Part shown: one piece after another, positions 44,281 to 53,792 of the stretch | Layout of the letters: the number at the start of each line of letters is the position of its first letter | Position numbering within the stretch: the stretch's first letter is position 1 | Source: Neobacillus sp. OS1-2 | GTDB lineage: Bacteria; Bacillota; Bacilli; Bacillales; Cytobacillaceae | Assembly (NCBI RefSeq): GCF_030915505.1 | Contig: NZ_CP133265.1 | Coordinates: 2,570,001 to 2,634,000 of the forward strand | Length of the DNA stretch: 64,000 bases | Direction: 5' to 3' | The notes under the pieces: generated by a model | What the model was told of the DNA's origin: nothing | Databases searched by the model: none | The model's input: only the letters and a program-made list of their open reading frames with translations | Made by a program: the position numbers and the translations under genes

Positions 44281-44333
44281 CTCCGTTTTTTTTAACTATA
44301 AGTAAGTTTCCTTATATTATAAACATTTCTAGG

Positions 44334-44388
44334 AAGGGTTTGACCCGATTCGTGGCGAAGTAAGAATCGGAGTCATTCCCTTTTTTGG
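44334..44388 (+). terminator. Terminator or attenuator in the EamA leader
   Basis: AAGGGTTTGACCCGATTC and GAATCGGAGTCATTCCCTT arms (few mismatches) then T6. A TATATTATAA box lies just upstream, so it may be a leader attenuator rather than only the end of the preceding gene. Confidence 0.6.
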
Positions 44389-44405
44389 AAATAGAGGTGC
44401 ATAAA

Positions 44406-45356
44406 ATGGAAAAACGGACGAGTATTAGAGTGTATATCATGACAATTACCGGTGCGGTATGTTGGGGTCTAATTGGTTTATTGATTGCTCCATTGTATGC
44501 ACGTGGCTTCACGGCTTGGGACGTAGTGGCCATTCGGGGCATTTTTACCTTTGTGATCTTAATTCTAGTGATGACAGCATTTTATCGTGAGCAGTTACGT
44601 ACCAGATTAAAAGATCATCTTTTTTTCGCTTGTGCAGGAATTTTTAGTATCGCTTTATTTAATTTTTTTTATTTTGAAGTTTTTTCTCAGTCGAGTTTAT
44701 CGCTTGCAGTAACACTTTTATATACTGGCCCGCTGTTTGTAACCATTCTGTCTCGTATCTTTTTTAAAGAGCCCTTGACCATTCGTAAAGGCTGGGCACT
44801 TGCACTTGCTATTACAGGGTGTGCATTTGTTGTCGGTCTACTGCCATTTGGCCAAGACGAGATACAAATGAAAACCTTGTTAATGGGGATTCTATCTGGA
44901 TTTTGTTATGCGTTGTACAGTATTTTCAGTAAACCTGTTACGAAGCGGTATTCTGCCTTGACCATAACAACCTACACATTTCTTTATACGAGTCTATTTA
45001 TGCTATTGACAAGTGATATAAGAAACAAGCTAGATCAATTTCAATATATAGATGTTTGGGTATCAGCGGTGTTGTTAGCGTTAGTGGCAACAGTTGCAGC
45101 TTTTCTTTTGTACACATCAGGACTTAAACATTTAGAAGCAAGTAAGGCTTCCATTTTGGCAACGATGGAACCCATCATTGCAGTCATAACGGGTGTCCTT
45201 TTTCTTGGGGAACATCTACGGGGCTGGCAGGTGTTAGGGATCGCTCTGGTTTTGTATTCGGCCATCCTTGTTGCAGGTGGACGATCAAAGGTACAGAAAA
45301 GTGAGAAGAGGAAAGTCCAGGATGAGAGTAATAGAGCAGGAAATGAGTGTATATGA
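44406..45356 (+). CDS. EamA/DMT family transporter
   Basis: 316 residues with ten membrane spans in two EamA repeats (GAVCWGLIGLLIAPLYARG in the first; LKHLEASKASILATMEPIIA in the second). Drug/metabolite transporter family; usually exports amino acids or other metabolites. The ATG with AGGTG upstream is chosen over one seven codons earlier. The cytoplasmic tail is basic. Substrate unknown. Confidence 0.88.
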   Translation: MEKRTSIRVYIMTITGAVCWGLIGLLIAPLYARGFTAWDVVAIRGIFTFVILILVMTAFYREQLRTRLKDHLFFACAGIFSIALFNFFYFEVFSQSSLSLAVTLLYTGPLFVTILSRIFFKEPLTIRKGWALALAITGCAFVVGLLPFGQDEIQMKTLLMGILSGFCYALYSIFSKPVTKRYSALTITTYTFLYTSLFMLLTSDIRNKLDQFQYIDVWVSAVLLALVATVAAFLLYTSGLKHLEASKASILATMEPIIAVITGVLFLGEHLRGWQVLGIALVLYSAILVAGGRSKVQKSEKRKVQDESNRAGNECI

Positions 45357-45440
45357 TGTGGTAGAAGAATTAAATATCGCGTTTACAAGGAATGAATGAA
45401 AATACTAGATTTCCTCGCAAGTTTATTTTTGCCCATTCAT

Positions 45441-45479
45441 AAGAGAATCCCCATCTGTCAACCAGATGGGGATTCTCTT
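45441..45479. terminator. Bidirectional terminator
   Basis: Perfect 17-bp arms AAGAGAATCCCCATCTG and complement, loop TCAAC, between convergent EamA and TetR genes. Confidence 0.85.
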
Positions 45480-45506
45480 ATGGCTAAGGATCGGTCCCTT
45501 TTTATT

Positions 45507-46109
45507 CTACCTCTCAACCTTATTCCCATTTGTCATAGCTGGCAGCAAAACATGATCCACTAACTGCTTGATGAATGGATCATCGACCGCATCCTTCATA
45601 AAAACGAGATGGTAACGTAATATCTCAAAAGGCAGCAACTTCACCATATTACTAACCTCATGCTTGATTTCACCTCGTATACTAGCTCTCTCAATGATTT
45701 TTTCAATAACCAGCAAGTTGGAGACTGTCACCTTTTCTGACAAATAGGTAAATTCCGGATTCTCGATTATTTCGGTTAAAAAACCTTTCAAGAATTCTGA
45801 GGAAAAGGCCAGTGAGTTTCTAACCCAATGTTGGCATAATGCTAGTAAATCACCACGAAGACTGCCTGTATCAAAAGAGGCATTACCAACGCTTCCATTC
45901 CCGTCTTGAAAGGTCTTCCACCTGACTGCCTCATATAAAATGATGAAGGGTGATGACCAAGATCGATATAAGACACTTCGACTCGTTTGTGCCTTTTTAG
46001 CTATATTTTGAAACGTGATGGCTTTGTAGCCTTCGCTTTCTAATAGTTCAATGGCGCTTATATAAATCGCTTCTTTTAGTTCGTTACCACGACGTCGTTG
46101 CTGAACCAT
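45507..46109 (-). CDS. TetR family transcriptional regulator
   Basis: 200 residues with an N-terminal helix-turn-helix (about 10-55, ITFQNIAKKAQTSRSVLYRSW) and a C-terminal ligand-binding region of the TetR_C type. Divergent from a DHA2 drug exporter, with two matching palindromes in between, the usual layout of a local repressor of drug efflux. RBS GAGGTG. Confidence 0.9.
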   Translation of the reverse strand: MVQQRRRGNELKEAIYISAIELLESEGYKAITFQNIAKKAQTSRSVLYRSWSSPFIILYEAVRWKTFQDGNGSVGNASFDTGSLRGDLLALCQHWVRNSLAFSSEFLKGFLTEIIENPEFTYLSEKVTVSNLLVIEKIIERASIRGEIKHEVSNMVKLLPFEILRYHLVFMKDAVDDPFIKQLVDHVLLPAMTNGNKVER

Positions 46110-46133
46110 TTATATCACCTCGAAAAAGCATTA

Positions 46134-46216
46134 AGATACAACATGTATTTTATTTGTATTTTAACAAATTTTGTTGTATATTACTACTTGTAGTATTTAA
46201 GATACACCTTGTATCT
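46134..46216. promoter_or_regulatory. Pair of TetR-type operators
   Basis: Site 1 (46134-46150) AGATACA-ACA-TGTATTT and site 2 (46200-46216) AGATACA-CCT-TGTATCT: two 17-bp inverted repeats of the same design, one near each divergent start. Site 2 is perfect. Confidence 0.7.
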
Positions 46217-46234
46217 AAAGGGGGAGGGATTGCG

Positions 46235-47647
46235 ATGAAAAAGGAAAAACAAGAAAAGCTTCCAAAAGAAGTAACCAGCGCAGCATGGGCAATCGCGATG
46301 GCGGCCATCGCACCAATGCTTGACACGACCATGGTCAATATTGGAATTAACAAATTAGGGCTGGATTTTCATACATCACTCGAGATTATACAATGGGTAA
46401 TTACAGGTTATATGCTAGCACTTGCTGTAGCAGTGCCGGTGTCAGGCTGGCTTATGGATAAGTTTAACGGAAAAAAAGTATTACTATATGCAGAGCTTGG
46501 CTTTATTCTTTCCAGTGTACTTGCGGGAATAAGTTGGAATATTGAGAGTTTAATAGCTTTTCGCCTATTACAAGGGGTCAGTGCGGGGATCATTATTCCA
46601 TTAATGACTACTTTATTGATGAAAGTCGCTGGTCCCGATAAGCTTGGCCGATTGATGGCGGTGATTGGAACGCCTATTATTCTTGGTCCACTGTTAGGGC
46701 CTGTTATCGGCGGGTTTATCATTCAATTAACGTCATGGCGTTGGATTTTCTTCATCAATATACCGTTTGGTTTAATCGCATTGTATCTAGTTTCCAAACG
46801 CCTTGATGATTTTGAACCATTTAATTCAGACAGCAAAATTGATTGGGTAGGAATTATCCTCTTGGCGATTATGAGTTCATCTATGATATTTGGGATTACA
46901 CGAGCTGCCCACTTTGCTAGTTTTCATAACCACCAAACCTATTGGTATGTGGGTATTGGGTTAGTAACGACTATCGCCTATGCCATTTATAATGTGAAAA
47001 GAAATAACAAAACAGTCATGCCACTCAATCTTTTTAAGCATAGAAGTTTTTCTGCAGCCATTATTGGGATGTTTTTAGCCGGTTTAGCCACAAATGGTCC
47101 GATGCTTTTGCTTCCGCTGTTCTTCCAGAATATAAGAGGTTTTACACTAATTGAAGCTTCACTCGCTATGATTCCACAAGGGGTAGGAATGCTTATTGCA
47201 AGGCCGATTATTGGGAAACTGATTGATAAGCTTGGTGCAAAGTTAGTTGTAATTGTGAGTCTAACCGTTTCACTAGTTGGTTCGATTCCATTTATCTTTA
47301 TTGATGAAAAAACAAATTTTGTTCTGATCGCCATTGTTTTAGTTATTCGTGGAATCGGGGTTGGGGGTATTACGATGCCTTTAATGAGTGATGTATATAC
47401 GGGGCTTCAACAAGAACAAATTCCACAAGCCAGTATCGGTAGTCGAATTATTCAAAATGTCGGCTCGAGTTTTGGTTCAGCGGCTTTAGCTACTGTCGTG
47501 GCCACAGTCGTATCGGGGTTGAAACCAACGATTCCAACTATCCTTCATGGTTATCAAGTTGGTTTTCTCATTTCAGTTATTGTGATTGGGGTTATGTTTA
47601 TTCCTGCCTTGTTTTTAACGAATAAAAGGAAAGCTACAAATAATTAA
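46235..47647 (+). CDS. DHA2 family MFS drug exporter
   Basis: 470 residues with about 14 membrane spans. TM1 has the DHA2 motif APMLDTTMVNIGINKL (LDxTxVNxA type), GWLMDKFNGKKV is motif A, and RLLQGVSAGIIIPLM is motif B. It exports drugs or toxic metabolites by proton antiport. GGGGGAGGG precedes the ATG; a longer upstream frame would run across the operators. Probably repressed by the divergent TetR. Confidence 0.9.
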   Translation: MKKEKQEKLPKEVTSAAWAIAMAAIAPMLDTTMVNIGINKLGLDFHTSLEIIQWVITGYMLALAVAVPVSGWLMDKFNGKKVLLYAELGFILSSVLAGISWNIESLIAFRLLQGVSAGIIIPLMTTLLMKVAGPDKLGRLMAVIGTPIILGPLLGPVIGGFIIQLTSWRWIFFINIPFGLIALYLVSKRLDDFEPFNSDSKIDWVGIILLAIMSSSMIFGITRAAHFASFHNHQTYWYVGIGLVTTIAYAIYNVKRNNKTVMPLNLFKHRSFSAAIIGMFLAGLATNGPMLLLPLFFQNIRGFTLIEASLAMIPQGVGMLIARPIIGKLIDKLGAKLVVIVSLTVSLVGSIPFIFIDEKTNFVLIAIVLVIRGIGVGGITMPLMSDVYTGLQQEQIPQASIGSRIIQNVGSSFGSAALATVVATVVSGLKPTIPTILHGYQVGFLISVIVIGVMFIPALFLTNKRKATNN

Positions 47648-47706
47648 CCTTCCAGGCCTCACTTAAAAATAGATCTGGGGAGGAATCTCATAGAACTGTA
47701 TTAAAA

Positions 47707-47735
47707 ATAGAAAACACCATCATGGTGTTTTCTAT
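47707..47735. terminator. Bidirectional terminator
   Basis: ATAGAAAACACCAT and ATGGTGTTTTCTAT, perfect 14-bp arms, 1-nt centre. Confidence 0.8.
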
Positions 47736-47837
47736 ATTACTTTGGTCGGAGTCATATTGTTTCCTCACTGCAGTGTGCCTACATCTAATTGTTTACTAAT
47801 TTTTCAGGCTTAACTCCTCTACCATTTACCAACACGA

Positions 47838-49379
47838 CTACTCTACGAAATTTTCTTCATCAGACTTCGTGGACAGTACTTCTTTTTTCAAAAACCAACT
47901 CAAGATAAACGCAAGGATCGCAATGACAAACGAATACATGTATATATGCTGAAATGATTCAATGTATAAGGTTTTAATTTGTGTTAATATCCCTGCCGGT
48001 AACCCGTGAGGAACCCCCGCAGCAGCTAAACTTTTCATATTTGCTGCCATACTTTCAGGGAGTTTATCACCTAAGCTTTGCAATTTGGATGTCAGCGTGG
48101 ATGATAACAAATTTCCAAAAAGACTAACTCCTACTGTAGCACCTATAGTTTGGAATAACGGAACCGTCGCAAGGGCAATTCCTTTATGTTCCTTTTCGAC
48201 AGACTCCTGAACAATGAGGTTATCCCCTCCAAATAAAACGCCTAACCCAAGACCTGTTATGAATAAGAAAATAATAATTTGAACAATAGTTGTATCAATG
48301 CTCATATGAGAAAATAAGTAGAATCCGATCATTGGCATGATAAAGGCAATTCCAAATAGTTCCCGGTAGCGTACTTTTGTTAGTAGAAATCCACTAAGCA
48401 TAGCCGACCCAACTGCTCCTACCATCATTGGCAATGTCAAGTAGCCAGCCTCTGTTGGAGTAAGTCCCAGCACGTTTTGTGCAAAATAGGGGAAGGAGGA
48501 AAAGGAGCCCATTAAGCCGATTCCTACAGTAAAGACAATTAATGATAATACAAGGATGTTGCGGTTTTTAAATAAATGCAATGGAACAATGGGTTCTTTT
48601 ACCTTTGTCTCGACCCAAATAAAAAGTCCAATTAAAACGGCACCCATGCAAAGCAGACCAATAATGACCGGTGATCCCCATGTGTAACCATTATTTTCAA
48701 CAAGAACGGGGGTGATCAGCAAGGAGACAATAGAAGCTACTAATAAAAATGCCCCACCCCAATCTATCACCACTTGTTTCTTGATTGCCGTCTCACGTAA
48801 TCCACTTGCCAGAAGAAGTGCAGCAATGATTCCTACAGGAATATTAACAAAGAAAATCCAATGCCAACTTACCTGATCGACAAAATATCCCCCCATTAAT
48901 GGCCCTAATAACATGGGAATGAACATAATCGGCCCCATAAATCCTTGTACTTTTGCCCGCTGCTCAACGGGAAATAGATCACTTGAAATGGTCATAGCAA
49001 GCGGCATTAAGCCTCCAGCCCCCAAACCTTGAATCCCGCGTCCAATAAGGAGAAGAGTCATCGATTGTGATAATCCGCAGACAATAGATCCACCTATGAA
49101 AAAGGCCATACTCATTAAATATATTTTTTTTCGGCCCATTAAATCCGCTAATTTCCCCAAAATGGGCATGAAGGCAGACATGGTTAACATATACACACCT
49201 CCGACCCATCCATACATAGCTAATCCGCCTAAATCACGAATGATTGTCGGCATGGCTGTATTCACAACGGTTTCATCCAACTCGGAAAAAATCAGTCCAA
49301 TGATTAAACCCAGCATCACCAGAATTTTATTGCTCTTATCAGCTAAAGCGGGTTCTTTATACTTTGTAATACTTTCCAT
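47838..49379 (-). CDS. DHA2 family MFS drug exporter (EmrB/QacA type)
   Basis: 513 residues with 14 membrane spans. TM1 IFSELDETVVNTAMPTI matches the family motif D1, GKLADLMGRKKIYLM is motif A, and GRGIQGLGAGGLMPLA is motif B. It is a multidrug or metabolite exporter. It is convergent with the first DHA2 gene but different in sequence, so this is a local pair rather than a recent duplication. No adjacent regulator. Confidence 0.9.
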   Translation of the reverse strand: MESITKYKEPALADKSNKILVMLGLIIGLIFSELDETVVNTAMPTIIRDLGGLAMYGWVGGVYMLTMSAFMPILGKLADLMGRKKIYLMSMAFFIGGSIVCGLSQSMTLLLIGRGIQGLGAGGLMPLAMTISSDLFPVEQRAKVQGFMGPIMFIPMLLGPLMGGYFVDQVSWHWIFFVNIPVGIIAALLLASGLRETAIKKQVVIDWGGAFLLVASIVSLLITPVLVENNGYTWGSPVIIGLLCMGAVLIGLFIWVETKVKEPIVPLHLFKNRNILVLSLIVFTVGIGLMGSFSSFPYFAQNVLGLTPTEAGYLTLPMMVGAVGSAMLSGFLLTKVRYRELFGIAFIMPMIGFYLFSHMSIDTTIVQIIIFLFITGLGLGVLFGGDNLIVQESVEKEHKGIALATVPLFQTIGATVGVSLFGNLLSSTLTSKLQSLGDKLPESMAANMKSLAAAGVPHGLPAGILTQIKTLYIESFQHIYMYSFVIAILAFILSWFLKKEVLSTKSDEENFVE

Positions 49380-49549
49380 TCTATATCTCGACCTTTCAAC
49401 AATTGATAAACGGATTATACAAATTGTTTATGAACTGAATATGAACTTTAAACATAATAAAGGCATATATTCAAGAAGGATTATGCACCTGGTTGTTGAA
49501 GGTAGTAATTGAAAGAAGTAATATGGCTAAAAAAGGAAAAAACTAACAG

Positions 49550-49675
49550 ATGGGAGTTAACCATCTTGAACAAATGGGCGTACCTATTGAAAAGAAAGAA
49601 GAGAATAGTGAATTTGGAAAGTTTATTTGGATAAAAGATCCTGAAGGTCGACTGATTGAGCTGTGGGAGAAATAG
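49550..49675 (+). pseudogene. VOC/glyoxalase 3' remnant
   Basis: A 41-residue frame, VNHLEQMGVPIEKKEENSEF then FIWIKDPEGRLIELWEK, is the last beta-alpha-beta-beta-beta portion of a VOC protein, including the metal-binding Glu of IELWE. The first half is gone. Confidence 0.65.
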
Positions 49676-49745
49676 CGAATTTCCAATCTTCTAGATTTTG
49701 AGCTAACGACGTGTAATACAACAAAGGTATAAAAATAAAGAGCCA

Positions 49746-49797
49746 AAAATAGGCAAGACTTTATGCGCGTCTTGTATAGGTAGGCTCTTTTTTCATT
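49746..49797. terminator. Long hairpin terminator
   Basis: AAGAGCC...GGCTCTT outer arms with inner CAAGAC...GTCTTG, then T-run. Confidence 0.7.
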
Positions 49798-49828
49798 CAT
49801 ATAAGATATTGCCATAAGAGGACACAGG

Positions 49829-50812
49829 TTAATGGCAAACAATCACTTCTCTACTAAATAATCCTTTTTTAGCGACACCGCGGTCAATAATCGAAAAACC
49901 TGCTTTTAAGAGGATTTCATCGACGGGCTCAACGGTCACCACGACTACCTTTTCTGCAAACCCACGTGCACTTTGAAGCATTTCCAGCTGCTCTTCCGGG
50001 GTGATGACCGAACACAAATTATAAGGTAAATCAATAATGGCTACATCATAATGGCTAGTTATGTCATGAATATCCGCAACGTTTATTTCTCCTGTAAGAC
50101 CAAAGTGTGCCATGTTTTCCCGTGCTCCGGGGATGATTAGCTGATTTCTGTCGCTCCCAACTATATCAATCCCCATTGATCGGGCTTCAACTAGGACGGT
50201 GCCAATTCCGCAGCAAGGATCAATGGCTTTAATCCCGGTTGGATTGGGGATAGCGATATTCACCACCGCCCTGGCAACACGTGTGCTAAGGGCAGTGGAG
50301 TATCCATTTGGCTTCTTTTGATGTCGGAACCAAACCGATTCGCTTTTCAGATACTCCCCAAATACCCATTTTCTGTTTACATGCATGATGCCAAAAGACT
50401 GGTCAGGGTGACGAAGGTCTGCTAATCCGTTGATGTGTAATCCCATCTCTCGTTCAATGGCACGCCGTCGCTCGAATCCCTCATTTTCACTTTTCATCTG
50501 ACCATTATTTTTCACATAAGTGACTTTAAAGGTTGCCCCGTTTAGTTGTAATGTTTCCACCTGCTGATAAAGATCATCCAGACATTCCGCATCATATATC
50601 ACACTCATTCTTTCTTTAATAAAAGGGCTTCGACTTGGATCCATTTTTACGAAGGTTTCCAAGACATTAGATGGGGACGTCTTGCCGAATAATGAACGCA
50701 TTTCCAGCGCACATAAAGAGCGTTCATCCTCAGAGCAGGCAAACGTATATATATAGGTCGTTTCATTTTGTGGAGTTAAATTTATGGCGGGATCAATCAG
50801 TAATTTATCTAT
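49829..50812 (-). CDS. RNA/SAM-dependent methyltransferase-like protein (UPF0020/TRM type), start codon unclear
   Basis: A Rossmann methyltransferase with the SAM-binding motif AIDPCCGIGTVLVEA and the catalytic-type motif IDLPYN, preceded by a THUMP-like N-terminal half. It resembles tRNA/rRNA guanine-N2 methylases. The first ATG would give 290 residues, but the frame reads on upstream with family-like sequence (YIYTFACSEDERSLCALEMR) for 37 more codons, to an ATA with GAGGTG 8 nt before it. No ATG, GTG or TTG occurs there. Either a rare start is used, or the gene is damaged. Confidence 0.8.
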   Translation of the reverse strand: MDKLLIDPAINLTPQNETTYIYTFACSEDERSLCALEMRSLFGKTSPSNVLETFVKMDPSRSPFIKERMSVIYDAECLDDLYQQVETLQLNGATFKVTYVKNNGQMKSENEGFERRRAIEREMGLHINGLADLRHPDQSFGIMHVNRKWVFGEYLKSESVWFRHQKKPNGYSTALSTRVARAVVNIAIPNPTGIKAIDPCCGIGTVLVEARSMGIDIVGSDRNQLIIPGARENMAHFGLTGEINVADIHDITSHYDVAIIDLPYNLCSVITPEEQLEMLQSARGFAEKVVVVTVEPVDEILLKAGFSIIDRGVAKKGLFSREVIVCH

Positions 50813-51038
50813 TTTGTCTTCACCTCAAAAGTTATCATTAACATTTATCTATTATACCAAGAAATGAGGCATTATAAAAAAACGTTTAAGAAGGAGAAAT
50901 AATCACCTGCAAAGAATGTTTCATAAACTCATTTACAAGATTTAATATTACGTGGTGGGGTATTAGGGAACCTCATACATACTATGGGTGATTTCTGGGG
51001 AAGGTATTTTTTAGGATAACTTTTTTTGGAGGCTACTC

Positions 51039-52061
51039 ATGGAAGAAAAGGAAAAACAGATTAGGCTAACAGCGGGTGAAATTGGTCAACTTTGGCTTCA
51101 GTACCTAAATGATAGTTCTAGCATATGTATCCTGACATTTTTTCTGGAAAAAGTTGAGGATAGTGAAATTAAGCCTATAATTGAATTTTCTTTAGAATTA
51201 TCAAAGTCACATATTCAAAAGATTACTGCCATTCTGACAGAGGAAGAAAATGTAGTTCCGCATGGTTTTACTATTAAAGAGGATGTGGATTTATCTGCTC
51301 CTAGACTTTATTCCGACAGTTTTGTCCTAAATTTTATAAACCATATGTCTAGGGTTGGGCTTACAACGTATGCTGGTAGTGTTGGAACATCTGTAAGAAG
51401 TGATATTAAAGCCTATTACATGGATTGTCTTACAGAAACCATGAAATTATATGATAAGTCAACGGATTTATTATTGTCTAAAGGATTGCTTATCAGATCT
51501 CCAGGGCTGCCTAATTTAGAGAAGGTTGAATTTGTAAAAAAACAATGGTTTATGTTAGATGTGTTTGGAGAAAAAAGGCCCTTAGTTGCTGAAGAAGTCG
51601 GTAATTTATTTGCGAATATGCAAAGAAATGCTTTGGGAGTAGCTACACTTACGGGATTCAGTCAGGTTGCAAAGGATAAGGACGTAAAACAATTCTTTTT
51701 AAAAGGTTTAGAAATTGGGAATAAACATATTAGATTATTTAGAGGTAAGCTTGAGGAAAGTAAACTTCCAGCACCTATGGGATGGGATTCAGAAATAACA
51801 AATAGTACTTCCCATACCTTTTCTGATAAACTGATGATGTTCTTTACAAGTGGGCTGAATGCTCTTAGCGTTGGCTATTATGGTACAGCTGTTAGTCAAA
51901 GTCCTAGAGGTGATCTTAGTGCAATGTATAACAGACTATCCTTAGAAGTCCAAATGTTTTCTGAAGATGGAGCTAATATCATGATAAAGAACGGATGGTT
52001 GGAACAGCCTCCAATGGCATCCGATAGAGATGAATTAATAAGAAATAGGAATCAATTGTAA
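51039..52061 (+). CDS. DUF3231 family protein
   Basis: 340 residues made of two similar all-helical halves (about 1-165 and 175-340), each with a pattern like GTSVRSDIKAYYM or GTAVSQSPRGDLSAMY. This duplicated DUF3231 layout is widespread in Bacillus. Ferritin-like or spore-related roles have been suggested for such folds, but nothing is established. RBS TTGGAGG. Monocistronic. Confidence 0.88.
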   Translation: MEEKEKQIRLTAGEIGQLWLQYLNDSSSICILTFFLEKVEDSEIKPIIEFSLELSKSHIQKITAILTEEENVVPHGFTIKEDVDLSAPRLYSDSFVLNFINHMSRVGLTTYAGSVGTSVRSDIKAYYMDCLTETMKLYDKSTDLLLSKGLLIRSPGLPNLEKVEFVKKQWFMLDVFGEKRPLVAEEVGNLFANMQRNALGVATLTGFSQVAKDKDVKQFFLKGLEIGNKHIRLFRGKLEESKLPAPMGWDSEITNSTSHTFSDKLMMFFTSGLNALSVGYYGTAVSQSPRGDLSAMYNRLSLEVQMFSEDGANIMIKNGWLEQPPMASDRDELIRNRNQL

Positions 52062-52072
52062 ATCGTAGGTAA

Positions 52073-52107
52073 AGTCCTTCTGTGTTTAACAGTAAGGATT
52101 TTTTTTA
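52073..52107 (+). terminator. Terminator of the DUF3231 gene
   Basis: AGTCCTT...AAGGATT arms with inner CTG/CAG, then T-run. Confidence 0.7.
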
Positions 52108-52246
52108 TCAATTGAATTATCTCTTATATAGTTTGAAAAGGTGCATGTAAATCTGAAAATCTTGAACAACAGAAGTGGTATAAAGTTTATTTTTTTGGGA
52201 TAAAGTTTTATGGAAGATATATAAACGGATTGATAAAAAGAGAAGA

Positions 52247-52765
52247 ATGGCGGAAAAAATAATGGCCGATAAAATCACTTATTCGGATAATTCATTTCGT
52301 TCTGCATTCTTAGCCCGAAATGTATGGTCAGGTTTTTTGTTCGGGCTAGGGGTTGTTGCTTTTTTGGACGAAACGGTTTTTCATCAAATTTTACATTGGC
52401 ACCATTTTTATGACAAGAGTACATTGAATATTGGTTTAGTCTCAGATGGTCTGTTTCATGCCTTTAGTTGGTTTGCAACCATCGGGGGATTATTCCTTCT
52501 AGCAGATCTAAGACGCAGAAAGGGATTTTGGTCAAAAAGGTGGATAGGTGGAATGTTTCTTGGGGGTGGGGGATTCCAGTTATATGATGGCACAATCCAG
52601 CACAAACTTATGAGAATCCATCAGATTCGTTATGTGGAAAATGTGCTTATGTATGACATAACCTGGAATATAATCGCCACTGTTATGGTCATAATGGGCA
52701 TTATACTAATTATTAGAACACAAAAGGAACTAAAACAGATAAAGGTAGCTACTAATGCACAATGA
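52247..52765 (+). CDS. DUF2243 family membrane protein
   Basis: 172 residues with four membrane spans and His-rich conserved positions (FHQILHWHHFYD, about residues 45-56; LYDGTIQHKLMRIHQIR), suggesting metal or haem contact. DUF2243 genes are often followed by a CtaG-like gene, as here, so both probably act in respiratory-enzyme assembly. It overlaps the next gene by 11 nt. Confidence 0.88.
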   Translation: MAEKIMADKITYSDNSFRSAFLARNVWSGFLFGLGVVAFLDETVFHQILHWHHFYDKSTLNIGLVSDGLFHAFSWFATIGGLFLLADLRRRKGFWSKRWIGGMFLGGGGFQLYDGTIQHKLMRIHQIRYVENVLMYDITWNIIATVMVIMGIILIIRTQKELKQIKVATNAQ

Positions 52766-53549
52766 GCACATCCATACCGTGATAAAAAACCCCTATGAAC
52801 ATTCCCTTTTTGTATGGTTTGCACTGTTATTGCTTGTTTACTTTTTTGCTACTTTCTTATCTAGCCGACATTTCAAACGCTGGTCGGTATATCGAACTAT
52901 TTTTTGGATTCTCGGTGTTCTCTGTATGGCAGCAGCTGTGATTGGACCTATAGCCAAACACGCTCATACTGATTTTACAGCCCATATGTTAGTGCATGTC
53001 CTTCTTGGGATGCTTGCTCCACTTCTTCTGGTCCTTTCTGCACCAATGACCCTTTTTCTCCGTACAGTCAATGTGAGGATTGGACGGCACTTTTCAGTGG
53101 TTCTAAAGAGTTTTCCTTTTCGCTTTCTTAGTGAACCCTTTGTTGCTTCAGCGGTTAACATGGGAGGTTTATGGATACTTTATACTACGCATTTATATTC
53201 TTTGATGCATCAGAACATTTTTCTTTATTTGTTCATGCACCTGCACGTTTTCATTGCAGGCTACCTCTTTACAGTATCAATGATTTCTATTGACCCAACA
53301 CCACATAGAACTCCATTTATGTACCGCGCGATTGTCTTAGTAATTGCTTTAGCAAGTCACGGAATATTATCAAAATACATTTACGCTAACCCGCCATTAG
53401 ATGTTCCTGTAAAGCAAGCAGAAATGGGAGCCATGCTAATGTATTATGGGGGAGATGTTATTGATACCTTTGTTATATTTATTTTTTGCTTGCAATGGTA
53501 TAGGTCTAAAAGGTCAAAATCGAAGATTATGAAAACTGTCAGTACATAA
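52755..53549 (+). CDS. Cytochrome c oxidase assembly protein, CtaG (caa3) family
   Basis: 264 residues with about seven membrane spans. Conserved histidines in FTAHMLVHVLLGMLAP and LYLFMHLHVFIAGYLF match the caa3_CtaG family, thought to help copper insertion or assembly of caa3 oxidase. No oxidase subunit genes are in the window, so it is probably a second copy beside DUF2243. Confidence 0.88.
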   Translation: MHNEHIHTVIKNPYEHSLFVWFALLLLVYFFATFLSSRHFKRWSVYRTIFWILGVLCMAAAVIGPIAKHAHTDFTAHMLVHVLLGMLAPLLLVLSAPMTLFLRTVNVRIGRHFSVVLKSFPFRFLSEPFVASAVNMGGLWILYTTHLYSLMHQNIFLYLFMHLHVFIAGYLFTVSMISIDPTPHRTPFMYRAIVLVIALASHGILSKYIYANPPLDVPVKQAEMGAMLMYYGGDVIDTFVIFIFCLQWYRSKRSKSKIMKTVST

Positions 53550-53689
53550 CGATTAAAATCAACCGAACTCCTTTACGTCATTTTTTTGTGAATGATATTC
53601 TGATAAGAGATTCCCTGTAAAAATGGTTGTGTTTATGTTTTCTTGCAAATACTTTAATAAACTGTTAAACTTTAGAAGAATTATTTTTG

Positions 53690-53792
53690 TTCGGTGTAAA
53701 GGATAGTATAAGATTAACTTTTCGTCTTGATGATCACTGAGTGCAAGGATAGTAACACATTGTGTGCAAAGCACACAGCAGGAGGAAACAAA
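53690..53792 (+). promoter_or_regulatory. Cold-shock gene leader
   Basis: A long untranslated leader with a small hairpin TGTGTGC/GCACACA ending 1-2 nt before the AGGAGG ribosome site. Such leaders commonly give cold-dependent translation; here this is inferred from position only. Confidence 0.5.
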
